Part shown: positions 1 to 8,653 of the stretch, piece after piece
How the letters are laid out: each line of letters begins with the position of its first letter
How positions within the stretch are numbered: position 1 is the stretch's first letter
DNA from: GCA-2731375 sp002731375
Lineage (GTDB): Bacteria; Pseudomonadota; Alphaproteobacteria; GCA-2731375
Length of the DNA stretch: 64,000 bases
Reading direction: 5' to 3'
NCBI GenBank assembly: GCA_030752605.1
Contig: JASMDX010000012.1
Location: forward strand, 1 to 64,000
Made by a program: the position numbers and the translations under genes
Notes under the pieces: generated by a model
Seen by the model: only the letters and a program-made list of their open reading frames with translations
What the model was told of the DNA's origin: nothing
The model's database searches: none

Positions 1-126
1 GTTAGCCATTTTTTTGTTCTATTTCTGTCCTCGAAACGGCGCCGACCGTAAGGAATTTATGCCCACAACCAAATTCAATAATTTCAACCATCACTATTTC
101 CTGTCCCTTTGGCGGAGCTGTAAACC

Positions 127-939
127 ATGTCCGAAACGATCAGTTATCCAGACTATGAATTTATCGATGTTTCCGTTGCCGAGGGAGTTGGGCGCATGAT
201 CTTGAACCGTCCACATGTCCTGAATGCCCTGATCCCAGAAATGATGGGCGAGATCATTGCCGCGCTGGAATTGATGCGGGACGATGACGCGGTCCGCGCA
301 TTACTAATCACGGGCGCTGGGCGCGCCTTTTCCGCCGGAGGCGATGCCGGGTTTCTTGAAAAATTGATAGATGCCCGTCCCTTCGATATCAAGGAGACGG
401 TGTACGCCTTTTTTGGCAAGGGGGTTCAGACATTGAAACTATTCCCAAAGCCGACAGTCGCCGCCGTCAACGGCCCAGCCGCCGGTGCTGGATTTGAGAT
501 CGCCCTAGCTTGTGATTTCAGGATTGCCTCTCAAACGGCGATGTTCCATCAGTCTTGGATACACCTTGGCCTGATCTCGCCCCTGGGTGGAATGTATCTG
601 CTGCCACGGCTGGTTGGCTTGTCCAGGGCGAATGAAATTCTCATGCTGGGACAGCGGGTTAGTGGCGAGGAGGCGGCGGAGATGGGGCTCGTCAACGAAA
701 CGGTGGCTGACGAGGCTTTGCCGACAGCGGCAGAGACGCTGCTCCGGCGTCTGTCCGATGGTCCGCCGTTGGCGTTGCGCGCCATGAAGGAGGGTATCCG
801 CCGCGGCATGGAATCGACACTTGCCGCGGAATGGGAGCATAGCGTCTATGTTCAGTCGCTACTTATCGACAGCGAGGATTATGCCGAGGGCGTACAGGCC
901 TTGCTGGCAAAGCGTAAGGCAAATTTCTCAGGTAGGTAA
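127..939 (+). CDS. enoyl-CoA hydratase/isomerase family protein
   Basis: A 270-residue crotonase-fold protein, the usual length for the family, which acts on acyl-CoA thioesters in the cytoplasm. The first oxyanion-hole segment AGRAFSAGGD lies at residues 64-73 and the second, GPAAGAGFEIALACD, at 116-130. Glu124 aligns with the first catalytic glutamate of enoyl-CoA hydratase. The second catalytic glutamate, normally in a QPEI-type segment, is replaced in HQSWIHLG (141-148), so simple hydratase activity is uncertain; an isomerase, a lyase or another crotonase reaction is possible. The ATG follows a purine-rich stretch (GGCGGAGC) about 10 bases upstream. It stands alone; a decayed locus follows. 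Confidence 0.9.
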   Translation: MSETISYPDYEFIDVSVAEGVGRMILNRPHVLNALIPEMMGEIIAALELMRDDDAVRALLITGAGRAFSAGGDAGFLEKLIDARPFDIKETVYAFFGKGVQTLKLFPKPTVAAVNGPAAGAGFEIALACDFRIASQTAMFHQSWIHLGLISPLGGMYLLPRLVGLSRANEILMLGQRVSGEEAAEMGLVNETVADEALPTAAETLLRRLSDGPPLALRAMKEGIRRGMESTLAAEWEHSVYVQSLLIDSEDYAEGVQALLAKRKANFSGR

Positions 940-1040
940 TACTACTTTTGATCAGATCGCGTCTTAACCATTTGCTAAGCGAAAAACTATAGAGTTCAGT
1001 CCGTAAAGCCACATTCATATGCGGTTGAATAAGTTTTGGG

Positions 1041-1440
1041 ATGAAGATCATGGCTACGCCATTCCGGCGCATAGTGTTGGGCTTTAGAAATTTCGCCGCT
1101 GGCCTTGGAAGGGAAACCTATGAAAGTCAGCGCGATTTCGCGAGCGTGGACGTGAACACCGAGGTCACGGTTTTCTTCGAGGGACAAAGCCTTGAATAGG
1201 GTTGGCTTTAACGTCCGCGTCGCCAAGGATGAGACCCAGGTCTACAAATCCATGGTGCTGAATGACATCCGCCGCTTCGCTGATACCCCCGTCAAGGACT
1301 CCATCACGCGGGAATTTCAGGAATAGGTGATGTGGGAGGCAGAATGCTGGGCCCGTACGTTCCATGCCCTGGATGCGGGCGGTATTACCATGCACCGCAT
1401 CCATGCCGTCACCCTCATAGCGAATCCGACAAAAAATTAA
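1041..1440 (+). pseudogene. decayed hypothetical gene (frameshift and in-frame amber)
   Basis: This stretch does not hold an intact gene but reads as pieces of one. From ATG 1041 (or ATG 1050) a frame runs about 50 residues, including VNTEVTVFFEGQS, to a stop at 1199. A neighbouring frame takes over at about 1192 (NRVGFNVRVAKDETQ) and meets TAG at 1324-1326. The same frame continues from 1327 (VMWEAECWARTFHALDAGG) to TAA at 1440. Codon use in all three pieces resembles neighbouring genes. I do not recognise the family. It could also be spurious reading, hence the modest confidence. Confidence 0.35.
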
Positions 1441-1461
1441 ATTCCGCCTCGCCCAAATGCC

Positions 1462-1902
1462 CTAGGTGTTTTGGGGTGTATAGCCGCGGCCTTGGTAGTC
1501 AAAATCCCAAAGTTCCCGGTTCTCCGCCTGGTGCAGAAAATAGTTGTTATGATAGCTGCGGATCTCGGCGATCTTGCCCTCCTCAAACAGATACCATTCG
1601 CTGCCGCGCAGTACTTCCGGCGTTCCCGTCGGTGCCGGGGTCCAGCGCATGCTCCATTCGATCACGGCTTCGGGTTCCTGCACCAAGGTATGATCAAGGC
1701 GCCAATGTGCCGCCGTGCGTGGCCCTACCTTGACCCAGTAATTCGCCAGGCCGGCGGCACCCCGCACGGCGCCATGATCGACGAAATAATGCACGACATC
1801 CTGGGTAAAGGTTGACATCATCAATTCGTAATCGGAGCTGTTGCAGCCGTCGTAATAGCGCTTGATGGTTTCAATATACGGATGGCCGGATTGCCGGGGC
1901 AT
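1462..1902 (-). CDS. SnoaL-like / NTF2-fold protein
   Basis: About 146 residues with the look of the SnoaL/nuclear transport factor 2 superfamily: an N-terminal helix (ETIKRYYDGCNSSDYELM) followed by a curved sheet with FTQDVVHYFVDHG and W-rich strands (VIEWSMRWTP, GSEWYLFEEGKIAEIRSYH). Members are small cone-shaped enzymes or binding proteins, for example polyketide cyclases and ketosteroid isomerase-like proteins; the substrate cannot be told. The chosen ATG at 1902 has GGAG eight bases upstream; an in-frame ATG at 1929 lacks a good ribosome site. It converges on the decayed locus to its left and diverges from a broken methyltransferase gene. Confidence 0.75.
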   Translation of the reverse strand: MPRQSGHPYIETIKRYYDGCNSSDYELMMSTFTQDVVHYFVDHGAVRGAAGLANYWVKVGPRTAAHWRLDHTLVQEPEAVIEWSMRWTPAPTGTPEVLRGSEWYLFEEGKIAEIRSYHNNYFLHQAENRELWDFDYQGRGYTPQNT

Positions 1903-1992
1903 GCTGGTAACTCCATTTCCGGGAGGCATTGGGCGGTCGTTGTGGCCATGGTATCAACTCATGTCTTTAAGCGCCAATGGCAAGGCTAAGGC

Positions 1993-2726
1993 ATGACAGC
2001 GATCTATGACAGTATTGGTGCCGGCTACGACCGCCACCGCCGCGCCGACCCGGGCATCGCCGCCGACCTGTTCGAGATGTTGGGTGCGCCGGGTGCTGGC
2101 CGCTATCTCGATCTGGCCTGTAGCAGCGGAAATTACACGATTGCTCTGGCCAAGCTGGGATACAGCTTGTCTGGCCTGGATATCTCCCAACGCATGTTGA
2201 CGGCGGCACGGGCAAAATTCGGGACGCCGGCTGGATTCTGGGTGGGGTAGGGTAGGGTAGTTGCCCTTTGCCGACGAGACCTTCCAGGGCGCGGTCTGTA
2301 CTCTGGCGATCCACCACTTTTAAGATCTTTCAGTGGCCTTCCGCGAATGCCGGCGCGTGCTGTGTCCGGCTGCGCCGTTCGTGCTGTTTACGGGCAAGAC
2401 TGGGCAAATGCGGTGCTACTGTTTGAACGCCTATGTCCCAGAGGCCATGGCGCGCTCGATAGCCGACATGCCCCGCCGCGGAGAGCTCGAGAGCACGCCG
2501 CGGGCCCGCTGGGTTTATGGCACCGGTGTTCGTACCTTACGATGTAACGCGGGACCTGCAGGACCGTTTCCTCTATAGCGGCAACCACGAGCCGGAATTT
2601 TATCTCGACGCCAGCGCGTGTGCCTCCATCTTCACCTTCGAAACGCATGGCGACGAGGCCGAAGTACGTGACGGCGTGGCGCAATTGAAAGCGGACATCG
2701 CTACGGGACGTTTCGAGGATGTATGA
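1993..2726 (+). pseudogene. broken class I SAM-dependent methyltransferase
   Basis: Three frames together spell one UbiE/Methyltransf_11-type methyltransferase of roughly 240 residues. The first piece (1993-2250) carries motif I as YLDLACSSGNYTIALAKLG and post-I LSGLDIS. The second piece (from 2261) has LPFADETFQGAVCTLAIHHF, then TAA, then AFRECRRVL and FTGKTGQMRCY. The third (from about 2517) gives VPYDVTRDLQDRFLYSGNHE to the stop at 2726. Breaks are a frameshift at a GGTAG triplication (2246-2260), a nonsense codon at 2321-2323 and a second frameshift near 2515. The order and content match an intact methyltransferase, so this is a recent pseudogene rather than separate ORFs. Confidence 0.75.
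2246..2260 (+). repeat. GGTAG x3 microsatellite inside broken methyltransferase
   Basis: GGTAG occurs three times in a row immediately where the reading frame of the methyltransferase changes. Slippage on this repeat, together with the missing VEGDA-type residues expected here, would explain the first frameshift. Confidence 0.6.
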
Positions 2727-2789
2727 CGTTCTTTTACCGCCGAATTTGGCGACTATCTATTCGTTGGCGCCAAGTGCCTGGAATAACGC

Positions 2790-3650
2790 TCATAGGCCCA
2801 TCTGTGCCAGGATCGCGGGCAGCACGGGGCCGTCTTCATCGCCCATGGCGGCCGTCATATCGAAATGATCGGCGCCGGGCAGTTCCATATATTCAGCCCC
2901 AATGCCGTTGGCCTGACATTGATCCACATAAACGCGGGTCTGCTTGATCCATTCATCGGTCTCGCCGCCGCCCACGGGGACGAGTAGGGGCAGGTCGCGG
3001 CGGGGCAGGTTTTGCAACGGCGAAACGCTGGCCAACATATCCCGGGTCAGGCCGATTTCCTGGTTCACGGAGATACCCAAAATGGGTTCGGGGTCATAGA
3101 CGCCGGTCAGCAGGGCCGCCCCCTTGATCAGATCCTCCGGCAGGCCCTCCGCCCGCCAGTCATGGGCCAGCATCATGGCGCCCAGGTGGGCCCCGGCGGA
3201 ATTGCCGGAGATGAAGATACGTTTAGGGTCACCACCCCATTCGGCGATATTGCCGTGGGTCCAGGTCAGGGCACGGACCATTTCGGCGATAATTTCGGGC
3301 AGGGTGACGTTGGGGCAGAGGTCATAGTTGACGATCACCACGCAGGCGCCAGCAGCGGCGAAGGGTTCGGCCAGGAAGCTGACATCGGATTTATCCTGGG
3401 CCCGCCAATAGCCGCCGTGGATATAGATTTGAACAGGCGCGTCGTCTGCCTCCGCCGGGAACACATCCAGCACTTCCAATGGCCCAGGCCCATAGCGCAG
3501 ATCGTAAACCCCTTCGATCCGGCAGCGCGCTTCGGCCGAAACCGTGACCCGAGCATCGATCTTGCGCTGGTGGTCGGGCACCGCCTGACGCGGGTTATAT
3601 TGCCGCTCGAAATCCTCGATTGAATAGCCGCGCCGGTCGATTTCTGTCAT
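2790..3650 (-). CDS. alpha/beta hydrolase, arylformamidase-like
   Basis: A 286-residue alpha/beta-hydrolase of the arylformamidase/carboxylesterase type. The oxyanion-hole motif HGGYW is at residues 78-82, the nucleophile Ser151 sits in GNSAGAH, and Asp232 and His262 (GADHFDM) complete a plausible triad. HGGYW rather than HGGGW favours kynurenine formamidase-like enzymes that hydrolyse N-formyl or small amide/ester substrates, but no other tryptophan-catabolic gene is nearby, so the substrate is open. The frame is open further upstream to 3734; I chose the ATG at 3650 (MTEIDRRGYS) because homologues begin near this point. Confidence 0.85.
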   Translation of the reverse strand: MTEIDRRGYSIEDFERQYNPRQAVPDHQRKIDARVTVSAEARCRIEGVYDLRYGPGPLEVLDVFPAEADDAPVQIYIHGGYWRAQDKSDVSFLAEPFAAAGACVVIVNYDLCPNVTLPEIIAEMVRALTWTHGNIAEWGGDPKRIFISGNSAGAHLGAMMLAHDWRAEGLPEDLIKGAALLTGVYDPEPILGISVNQEIGLTRDMLASVSPLQNLPRRDLPLLVPVGGGETDEWIKQTRVYVDQCQANGIGAEYMELPGADHFDMTAAMGDEDGPVLPAILAQMGL

Positions 3651-3862
3651 CTCGATGATCTCGTTCAGAATTACGCGAAGGCTTGGTCGGAAAGTAACAG
3701 CACCGCGCCACGATTGCCAATGTCTCAGGCGCAACTCGACCTAAAATCAGCTCGCCTTTCGAAAGTGCGCGGCGAAGGGATCCAGGGGTAGTCTGGCGCC
3801 ATTGGTGAGGTAGGAGATCGTCCAGCAGTCCCGTTCGAGAGTCGCAAACTGGCCGGCCAATC

Positions 3863-4140
3863 ATGGACCTGCTGGACCTGCTGGGCCGGCGCATGTGCCT
3901 GCGCATTTTGTGGGAACTGCGGCAAGGAGGTCAGGCCTTCCGCGCCCTCCAGGATGCAGCGGAGACGAACCCGAGCGTTTTGAACACACGACTAGCGGAG
4001 TTAAAGGCAACGGGTTTGGTCGAATTGGGCCGGGATGGCTACCGGCTTACGGGTCCGGGACAAGATCAGACCGCGCTACTTTTGCCTCTGAATATATGGC
4101 TGGAGATTGGGCGGAGATATTTCAGCCTCTGTTCAAATAA
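3863..4140 (+). pseudogene. HxlR-family winged-helix regulator with a one-base frameshift
   Basis: The frame from 3863 encodes a clear HxlR-type winged helix: LLGRRMCLRILWELRQGG, then FRALQDAAETNPSVLNTRL (recognition helix) and KATGLVELGRDGYRLT (wing). After LLPLNIW the frame runs on past any normal end. Inserting one G after the TGG at 4097-4099 restores the family ending WAGDWAEIFQPLFK and a stop at 4138-4140. This is therefore either a one-base deletion in a GGG run or a sequencing error. If functional it would be a small DNA-binding regulator; it converges tail-to-tail with the glutaryl-CoA dehydrogenase gene five bases further on. Confidence 0.7.
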
Positions 4141-4145
4141 AGTCC

Positions 4146-5357
4146 TTACGCGAAAGCTTGCAGGCCTGTCATGGAACGGCCCAGGATCAGGGCATGAATA
4201 TCATGGGTGCCCTCGTAGGTGTTCACCGTCTCCAGGTTCACCATGTGGCGCATAATGTGATATTCGTCCGAGATACCGTTGGCACCGTGCATGTCGCGCG
4301 CCGTGCGAGCGATATCCAACGCCTTGCCGCAGCAGTTACGCTTGATGATCGAGATCATCTCGGGCGCCGCACGGTGTTCGTCGATTAGACGGCCAACGCG
4401 CAGACAGGATTGCAGGCCAAGGGAAATTTCCGTCTGCATATCCGCCAGCTTCTTTTGCACCAACTGGGTCGCGGCCAGGGGCCGGCGAAATTGCTTGCGG
4501 TCCATGGTGTAGTTCAGGGCACCTTGCCAGCAAAATTCCGCCGCGCCCATGACACCCCAGGCAATGCCGTAACGGGCCCGGTTGAGACAGCCGAAGGGAC
4601 CGGACAGGCCCTTTGCCTCGGGCAGATAGTTTTCGTCCGGTACGAAGCAGTCTTCCAGGACAATGCCGCCCGTGATCGAGGCCTTCAGGCTCAGCTTGCC
4701 CTCTATCTTGGGCGTGGAGAAACCCTTGAAACCGCGTTCCACCAGATAACCCCGGATATTGCCGTTGTCATCCTTGGCCCAGACCACGGCGACATCGGCG
4801 ATGGGGGAATTGGTGATCCACATCTTGGCGCCGTTCAGGATCCAGCCGCCGTCAACTTTCTTGGCCCTGGTGATCATGGAGCCGGGATCGGAGCCATGAT
4901 CAGGTTCAGTCAGGCCAAAGCAGCCGACGAATTCGCCGCTGGCCAGCTTGGGCAGGAATTTCTGCCGTTGTTCTTCACTGCCATAGGCGTTTATGGGATG
5001 CATCACCAGAGAGGATTGTACGGAAGCGGCCGAACGGTAGCCGCTGTCCACGCGCTCAACCTCGCGGGCGATCAGGCCATAGCAGACGTACGAGACGCCG
5101 GCACAACCGTAACCTTCGATGGTCGAACCCAGCAGGCCCAACTCACCCATCTCGTCCATGATTTCACGGTGGAATTTTTCCTGCCGCGTCGCCTCGATAA
5201 TCCGGGGCATCAACTTGTCTTGGCAATAGTCCCGGGCGCTATCGCGGACCAGCTTTTCCTCTTCGTTCAGCTGATCATCCAGCAGAAAGGGATCGTCCCA
5301 GGCAAAAGACCCAGTTGCGAGATAGTCCGTCTGGCTCTTTGCCCGATCCGTATTCAT
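4146..5357 (-). CDS. gcdH: glutaryl-CoA dehydrogenase
   Basis: A 403-residue FAD-dependent acyl-CoA dehydrogenase. These enzymes oxidatively decarboxylate glutaryl-CoA to crotonyl-CoA in lysine, tryptophan and aromatic acid breakdown, passing electrons to ETF. The catalytic glutamate is Glu382 in ETVNTYEGTHDIHALILGR, the hallmark ending of glutaryl-CoA dehydrogenases. Other family signatures are FGLTEPDHGSDP, AKMWITNSPIADVAVVWAK and the N-terminal FAWDDPFLLDDQL. Length and composition are normal. The gene is monocistronic and converges on a broken HxlR regulator. It diverges from hemA across about 260 bases that contain no other gene. Confidence 0.93.
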   Translation of the reverse strand: MNTDRAKSQTDYLATGSFAWDDPFLLDDQLNEEEKLVRDSARDYCQDKLMPRIIEATRQEKFHREIMDEMGELGLLGSTIEGYGCAGVSYVCYGLIAREVERVDSGYRSAASVQSSLVMHPINAYGSEEQRQKFLPKLASGEFVGCFGLTEPDHGSDPGSMITRAKKVDGGWILNGAKMWITNSPIADVAVVWAKDDNGNIRGYLVERGFKGFSTPKIEGKLSLKASITGGIVLEDCFVPDENYLPEAKGLSGPFGCLNRARYGIAWGVMGAAEFCWQGALNYTMDRKQFRRPLAATQLVQKKLADMQTEISLGLQSCLRVGRLIDEHRAAPEMISIIKRNCCGKALDIARTARDMHGANGISDEYHIMRHMVNLETVNTYEGTHDIHALILGRSMTGLQAFA

Positions 5358-5619
5358 TTGCCCAAACTCCTGTGTGGTGCCGTCATTGCAATACTGGTCT
5401 TATTAGCCAAGGAAAGGCCCCGCGACAACAGCTGCTTGTCTTACTTTGCCGGGAATCCGATTTGTGCGACAAATTGTCCGATCTTCACGAAATAGACTTG
5501 AAAAAGCCGTCTTTGGCGGCAAACTATCCCAGTTAACAAAATTGAAATGCGTCTAATTGATCCTGATCAAATCTGTCGCCAATTGGGAATTGTATATTTT
5601 GGCGCAAAGGGGATTGACT

Positions 5620-6831
5620 ATGGACTACGATAAACTATTTGCCGACCGGATCGCTGACCTTCGCAATGAAGGGCGCTATCGTGTATTCGCGGAGCTGGAA
5701 CGTCATGCCGGCAATTTTCCCAAGGCGACGCGCCATCACGATGGCAGGCAACAGGACGTTACGGTTTGGTGCTCAAACGACTATCTGGGCCAGGGCCAGA
5801 ACAGGGATGTTCTGGACGCTATGCATACGGCCCTGGACAAGGTCGGCGCCGGTTCGGGCGGTACCCGCAACATCTCGGGCACCAACCATTATCATGTCCT
5901 GTTGGAGCGGGAGCTGGCCGACTTGCATGGCAAGGAAGCCGCCTTGCTGTTTACTTCCGGCTACATTTCCAACGAGGCGACGCTATCAACATTGGTCAAG
6001 GCACTGCCGGGACTGATCATTTTTTCCGACGCCTTGAACCATGCCTCGATGATTGACGGCATCCGCCATGGCGGCGGTCCGAAGCAGATCTGGCGCCACA
6101 ACGATACAGAACATCTGGCGGAACTGCTGGCTAAGGCCGACCCTGATAAGCCAAAGATCGTAGCCTTTGAGTCCGTTTATTCCATGGACGGCGATATCGC
6201 CCCGATCGGCGAGATTTGCGCCATTGCCAAGAAGTATGGCGCCTTGACTTATCTGGATGAAGTTCATGCGGTTGGCATGTATGGCACCCGTGGCGGCGGT
6301 GTCGCCGAACGTGACGGCGTCATGGATCAACTGGATATCATCGAAGGTACTCTGGCCAAGGCTTTTGGCGTAATGGGCGGCTATATCACCGGGTCCTCAG
6401 ATTTGGTCAATGTCATTCGCAGTTATGCCTCCTCCTTCATCTTCACGACCTCGATCGCACCGGCCATCGCCGCTGGCGCCCTATGCAGTGTGCGCCATCT
6501 GAAAGGCTCGAACGTGGAACGAGTGCGGCATCAGGAACGGGCCGCCGCATTGAAGACATTGTTCGCCGAGGCAGAGTTGCCCATGATGCCGTCGGTCAGC
6601 CACATCGTGCCATTGATGGTTGGTGACGCGGCGTTGTGCAAACAGGTCTCCGACGAATTGTTGGATGAATTCGGCATCTATGTGCAGCCCATCAATTATC
6701 CCACAGTGCCCCGGGGAACCGAGCGTCTGCGCTTTACCCCGACGCCGTTCCATGACGACGCCATGATGGCGGAACTGGTCACTGCGCTGAAAACGGTGTG
6801 GGCCCGATCGCACCTGCGCCGCGCCGCATAG
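5620..6831 (+). CDS. hemA: 5-aminolevulinate synthase
   Basis: A 403-residue PLP enzyme that condenses glycine and succinyl-CoA to 5-aminolevulinate, the first step of heme synthesis in alphaproteobacteria. Lys247 in EGTLAKAFGVMGG is the PLP Schiff-base lysine; DEVHAVG (213-219) holds the PLP-ring aspartate; GAGSGGTRNISGTNHYH and SDALNHASMI are typical glycine/cofactor segments. The frame is open upstream to 5557, but ATG 5620 (MDYDKLF) has AAGGGG eight bases before it and matches homologue starts. Presence of this enzyme rather than glutamyl-tRNA reductase supports alphaproteobacterial origin. Confidence 0.95.
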   Translation: MDYDKLFADRIADLRNEGRYRVFAELERHAGNFPKATRHHDGRQQDVTVWCSNDYLGQGQNRDVLDAMHTALDKVGAGSGGTRNISGTNHYHVLLERELADLHGKEAALLFTSGYISNEATLSTLVKALPGLIIFSDALNHASMIDGIRHGGGPKQIWRHNDTEHLAELLAKADPDKPKIVAFESVYSMDGDIAPIGEICAIAKKYGALTYLDEVHAVGMYGTRGGGVAERDGVMDQLDIIEGTLAKAFGVMGGYITGSSDLVNVIRSYASSFIFTTSIAPAIAAGALCSVRHLKGSNVERVRHQERAAALKTLFAEAELPMMPSVSHIVPLMVGDAALCKQVSDELLDEFGIYVQPINYPTVPRGTERLRFTPTPFHDDAMMAELVTALKTVWARSHLRRAA

Positions 6832-6868
6832 ACGGGATTGGCTTTCGGCTGTCGCGGCGGTACTGGTA

Positions 6869-7019
6869 TGGCGAAAAACACCAACTCTGGCTAAGGTTCT
6901 GAGAAGAGGCTGGTGCCAGCTATCTGTTGGAATTCCAGGCTATCGGCGCTTCGGTCAAGGTTTCCGCCATTGATCCCGTCAGTCTGCTGGAGGTTTCCAT
7001 TGTCGGCCCGGCGTCGTAG
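6869..7019 (+). pseudogene. remnant of a small DUF6898-like protein
   Basis: Within the 430-base gap between hemA and glyA, one frame (6903-7019) reads as SYLLEFQAIGASVKVSAIDP then LLEVSIVGPAS before TAG. This resembles a conserved alphaproteobacterial small protein (as I recall, DUF6898) that has EFxxIGxxVKVxAIDPxTxxEVSIVGP and continues another 20 or so residues. Here the frame is blocked upstream by TGA at 6900-6902, a possible start ATG at 6869 lies in another frame, and the C-terminal part is absent. I read it as a remnant. Nothing else recognisable lies in the gap (7020-7261); it presumably holds the glyA promoter. Confidence 0.4.
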
Positions 7020-7261
7020 CCGAGGTTGGTTTTCTCCTATGTTTGTCTGCTGATTGCTTGTGATACGTTGGCACTGACACCTACATATGGTATGCAGGCG
7101 CCTACAAAGGCCGATTTGACCGTTGGTGGAGATTTTGGTTCGCCACGGCGGTTGTTGTTATTTCATCATCGCTCCGTCTGGTGCTTCGTCCAACGATGTC
7201 TTTGCAGATTGCCAAGGCTGATTAACGAATTAGAGATTTCCAGGAAGAAAGGGACCGTTGC

Positions 7262-8596
7262 ATGTCGCTAACCAGTCCGCTCCCAGCAAATTTGCGCACT
7301 TTAAGTTCGATTGGGAGTTCACCCGACGAAAATGCTTTTTTTACCCAGGATGGCGTGGATAGGGATCCAGAAGTGTTTGCATCGCTGGCGGACGAGTTGC
7401 AGCGCCAGCAGAGCCAGATAGAGCTCATTGCCTCGGAAAATATTGTCTCGCGTGCGGTCTTGCAGGCCCAGGGCTCGGTGCTGACGAATAAATATGCCGA
7501 GGGCTATCCGGGCCGGCGTTACTACGGCGGCTGCGAATACGTGGATGTCGTGGAACAGCTCGCCATTGACCGCGCCAAGGCGATTTTCGGCTGCAGCTTC
7601 GCCAATGTGCAGCCGCATTCTGGGTCACAGGCCAATCAGGCGGCCTTTATGGCGACCTTGAAGCCGGGCGATACGGTATTGGGAATGTCATTGGCAGCGG
7701 GTGGGCATTTGACCCATGGCGCACCGCCCAACCAATCGGGCAAATGGTTCAACGCGGTACAATATGGTGTGCGTCTGCAAGATGCCAGGATTGACATGGA
7801 TGAGGTCGAGAGCCTCGCCTGCGAGCATCAGCCGAAATTGATCGTGGCGGGTGGTTCGGCCTATCCCCGCGTCATCGATTTTGCTGCTTTTCGAAAGATC
7901 GCCGACGATGTCGGGGCCAAATTGATGGTGGATATGGCACACTTCGCTGGCCTGGTCGCCGGCGGCAGCCATCCTTCACCCTTGGCTGTCGCGGATGTTG
8001 TCACGACCACGACCCATAAAACCATGCGCGGTGCCCGTGGCGGCATGGTGCTGTCCAACGATGATGCCTTGGGTAAGAAGATCAATTCCGCCATTTTCCC
8101 GGGCCTGCAGGGTGGTCCGCTGTTGCATGCAGTCGCTGGCAAGGCGGTAGCCTTCAAGGAAATCATGACGCCGGAGTTCAAGGCCTATACCCACGCCGTG
8201 GTGGCGAATGCCCAGGCCCTGACGGCGGTCTTGCAGGAGCGCGGCCTGGATATCGTATCGGGCGGCACGGATACGCATTTGATGCTGGTTGATTTGCGTC
8301 CCAAGGGCTTGACCGGCAATATCACCGAGGATGCCCTGGAGCGGGCGGGGATTACCTGCAACAAGAATGGCGTGCCATTCGATCCCGAGAAACCGGCCGT
8401 GACCTCGGGTGTCCGCCTGGGTTCGCCGGCGGCGACGACCAGGGGCTTTGGCATCACCGAGTTCCAATTAGTCGGTCATCTGATCGCCGATGTGCTGGAT
8501 GGGCTGGCCGCTAATGGCCCGGATGGCAACGCGGCGGTCGAGCACGGGGTGCGGAACAGGGTCGAGGCCTTGTGCGCGTCCTTTCCCATTTACTAG
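7262..8596 (+). CDS. glyA: serine hydroxymethyltransferase
   Basis: A 444-residue fold-type I PLP enzyme interconverting serine and glycine with tetrahydrofolate, the main source of one-carbon units. Lys253 in TTTTHKTMRGARGG is the PLP lysine; NKYAEGYPGRRYYGGCEYVD and PHSGSQANQAAF are diagnostic. The protein has about 20 extra N-terminal residues compared with typical GlyA; the start ATG at 7262 has GGAAGAAAGG shortly upstream, but a later start cannot be excluded. It is followed after about 57 bases by nrdR and the riboflavin genes in the same direction, the usual alphaproteobacterial arrangement. Confidence 0.95.
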   Translation: MSLTSPLPANLRTLSSIGSSPDENAFFTQDGVDRDPEVFASLADELQRQQSQIELIASENIVSRAVLQAQGSVLTNKYAEGYPGRRYYGGCEYVDVVEQLAIDRAKAIFGCSFANVQPHSGSQANQAAFMATLKPGDTVLGMSLAAGGHLTHGAPPNQSGKWFNAVQYGVRLQDARIDMDEVESLACEHQPKLIVAGGSAYPRVIDFAAFRKIADDVGAKLMVDMAHFAGLVAGGSHPSPLAVADVVTTTTHKTMRGARGGMVLSNDDALGKKINSAIFPGLQGGPLLHAVAGKAVAFKEIMTPEFKAYTHAVVANAQALTAVLQERGLDIVSGGTDTHLMLVDLRPKGLTGNITEDALERAGITCNKNGVPFDPEKPAVTSGVRLGSPAATTRGFGITEFQLVGHLIADVLDGLAANGPDGNAAVEHGVRNRVEALCASFPIY

Positions 8597-8653
8597 GCAG
8601 ATACTGAGCAGCCAATTTCCGAACCGATTTGCAATTGAGGATATAATTTTCTG

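Noticed and set aside
14..199. Short frame at the left edge
   Set aside because: It overlaps the crotonase start in another frame and shows no homology-like pattern.
4410..5495. A 361-codon open frame opposite glutaryl-CoA dehydrogenase
   Set aside because: An antisense shadow of a clearly conserved gene with no recognisable motif.
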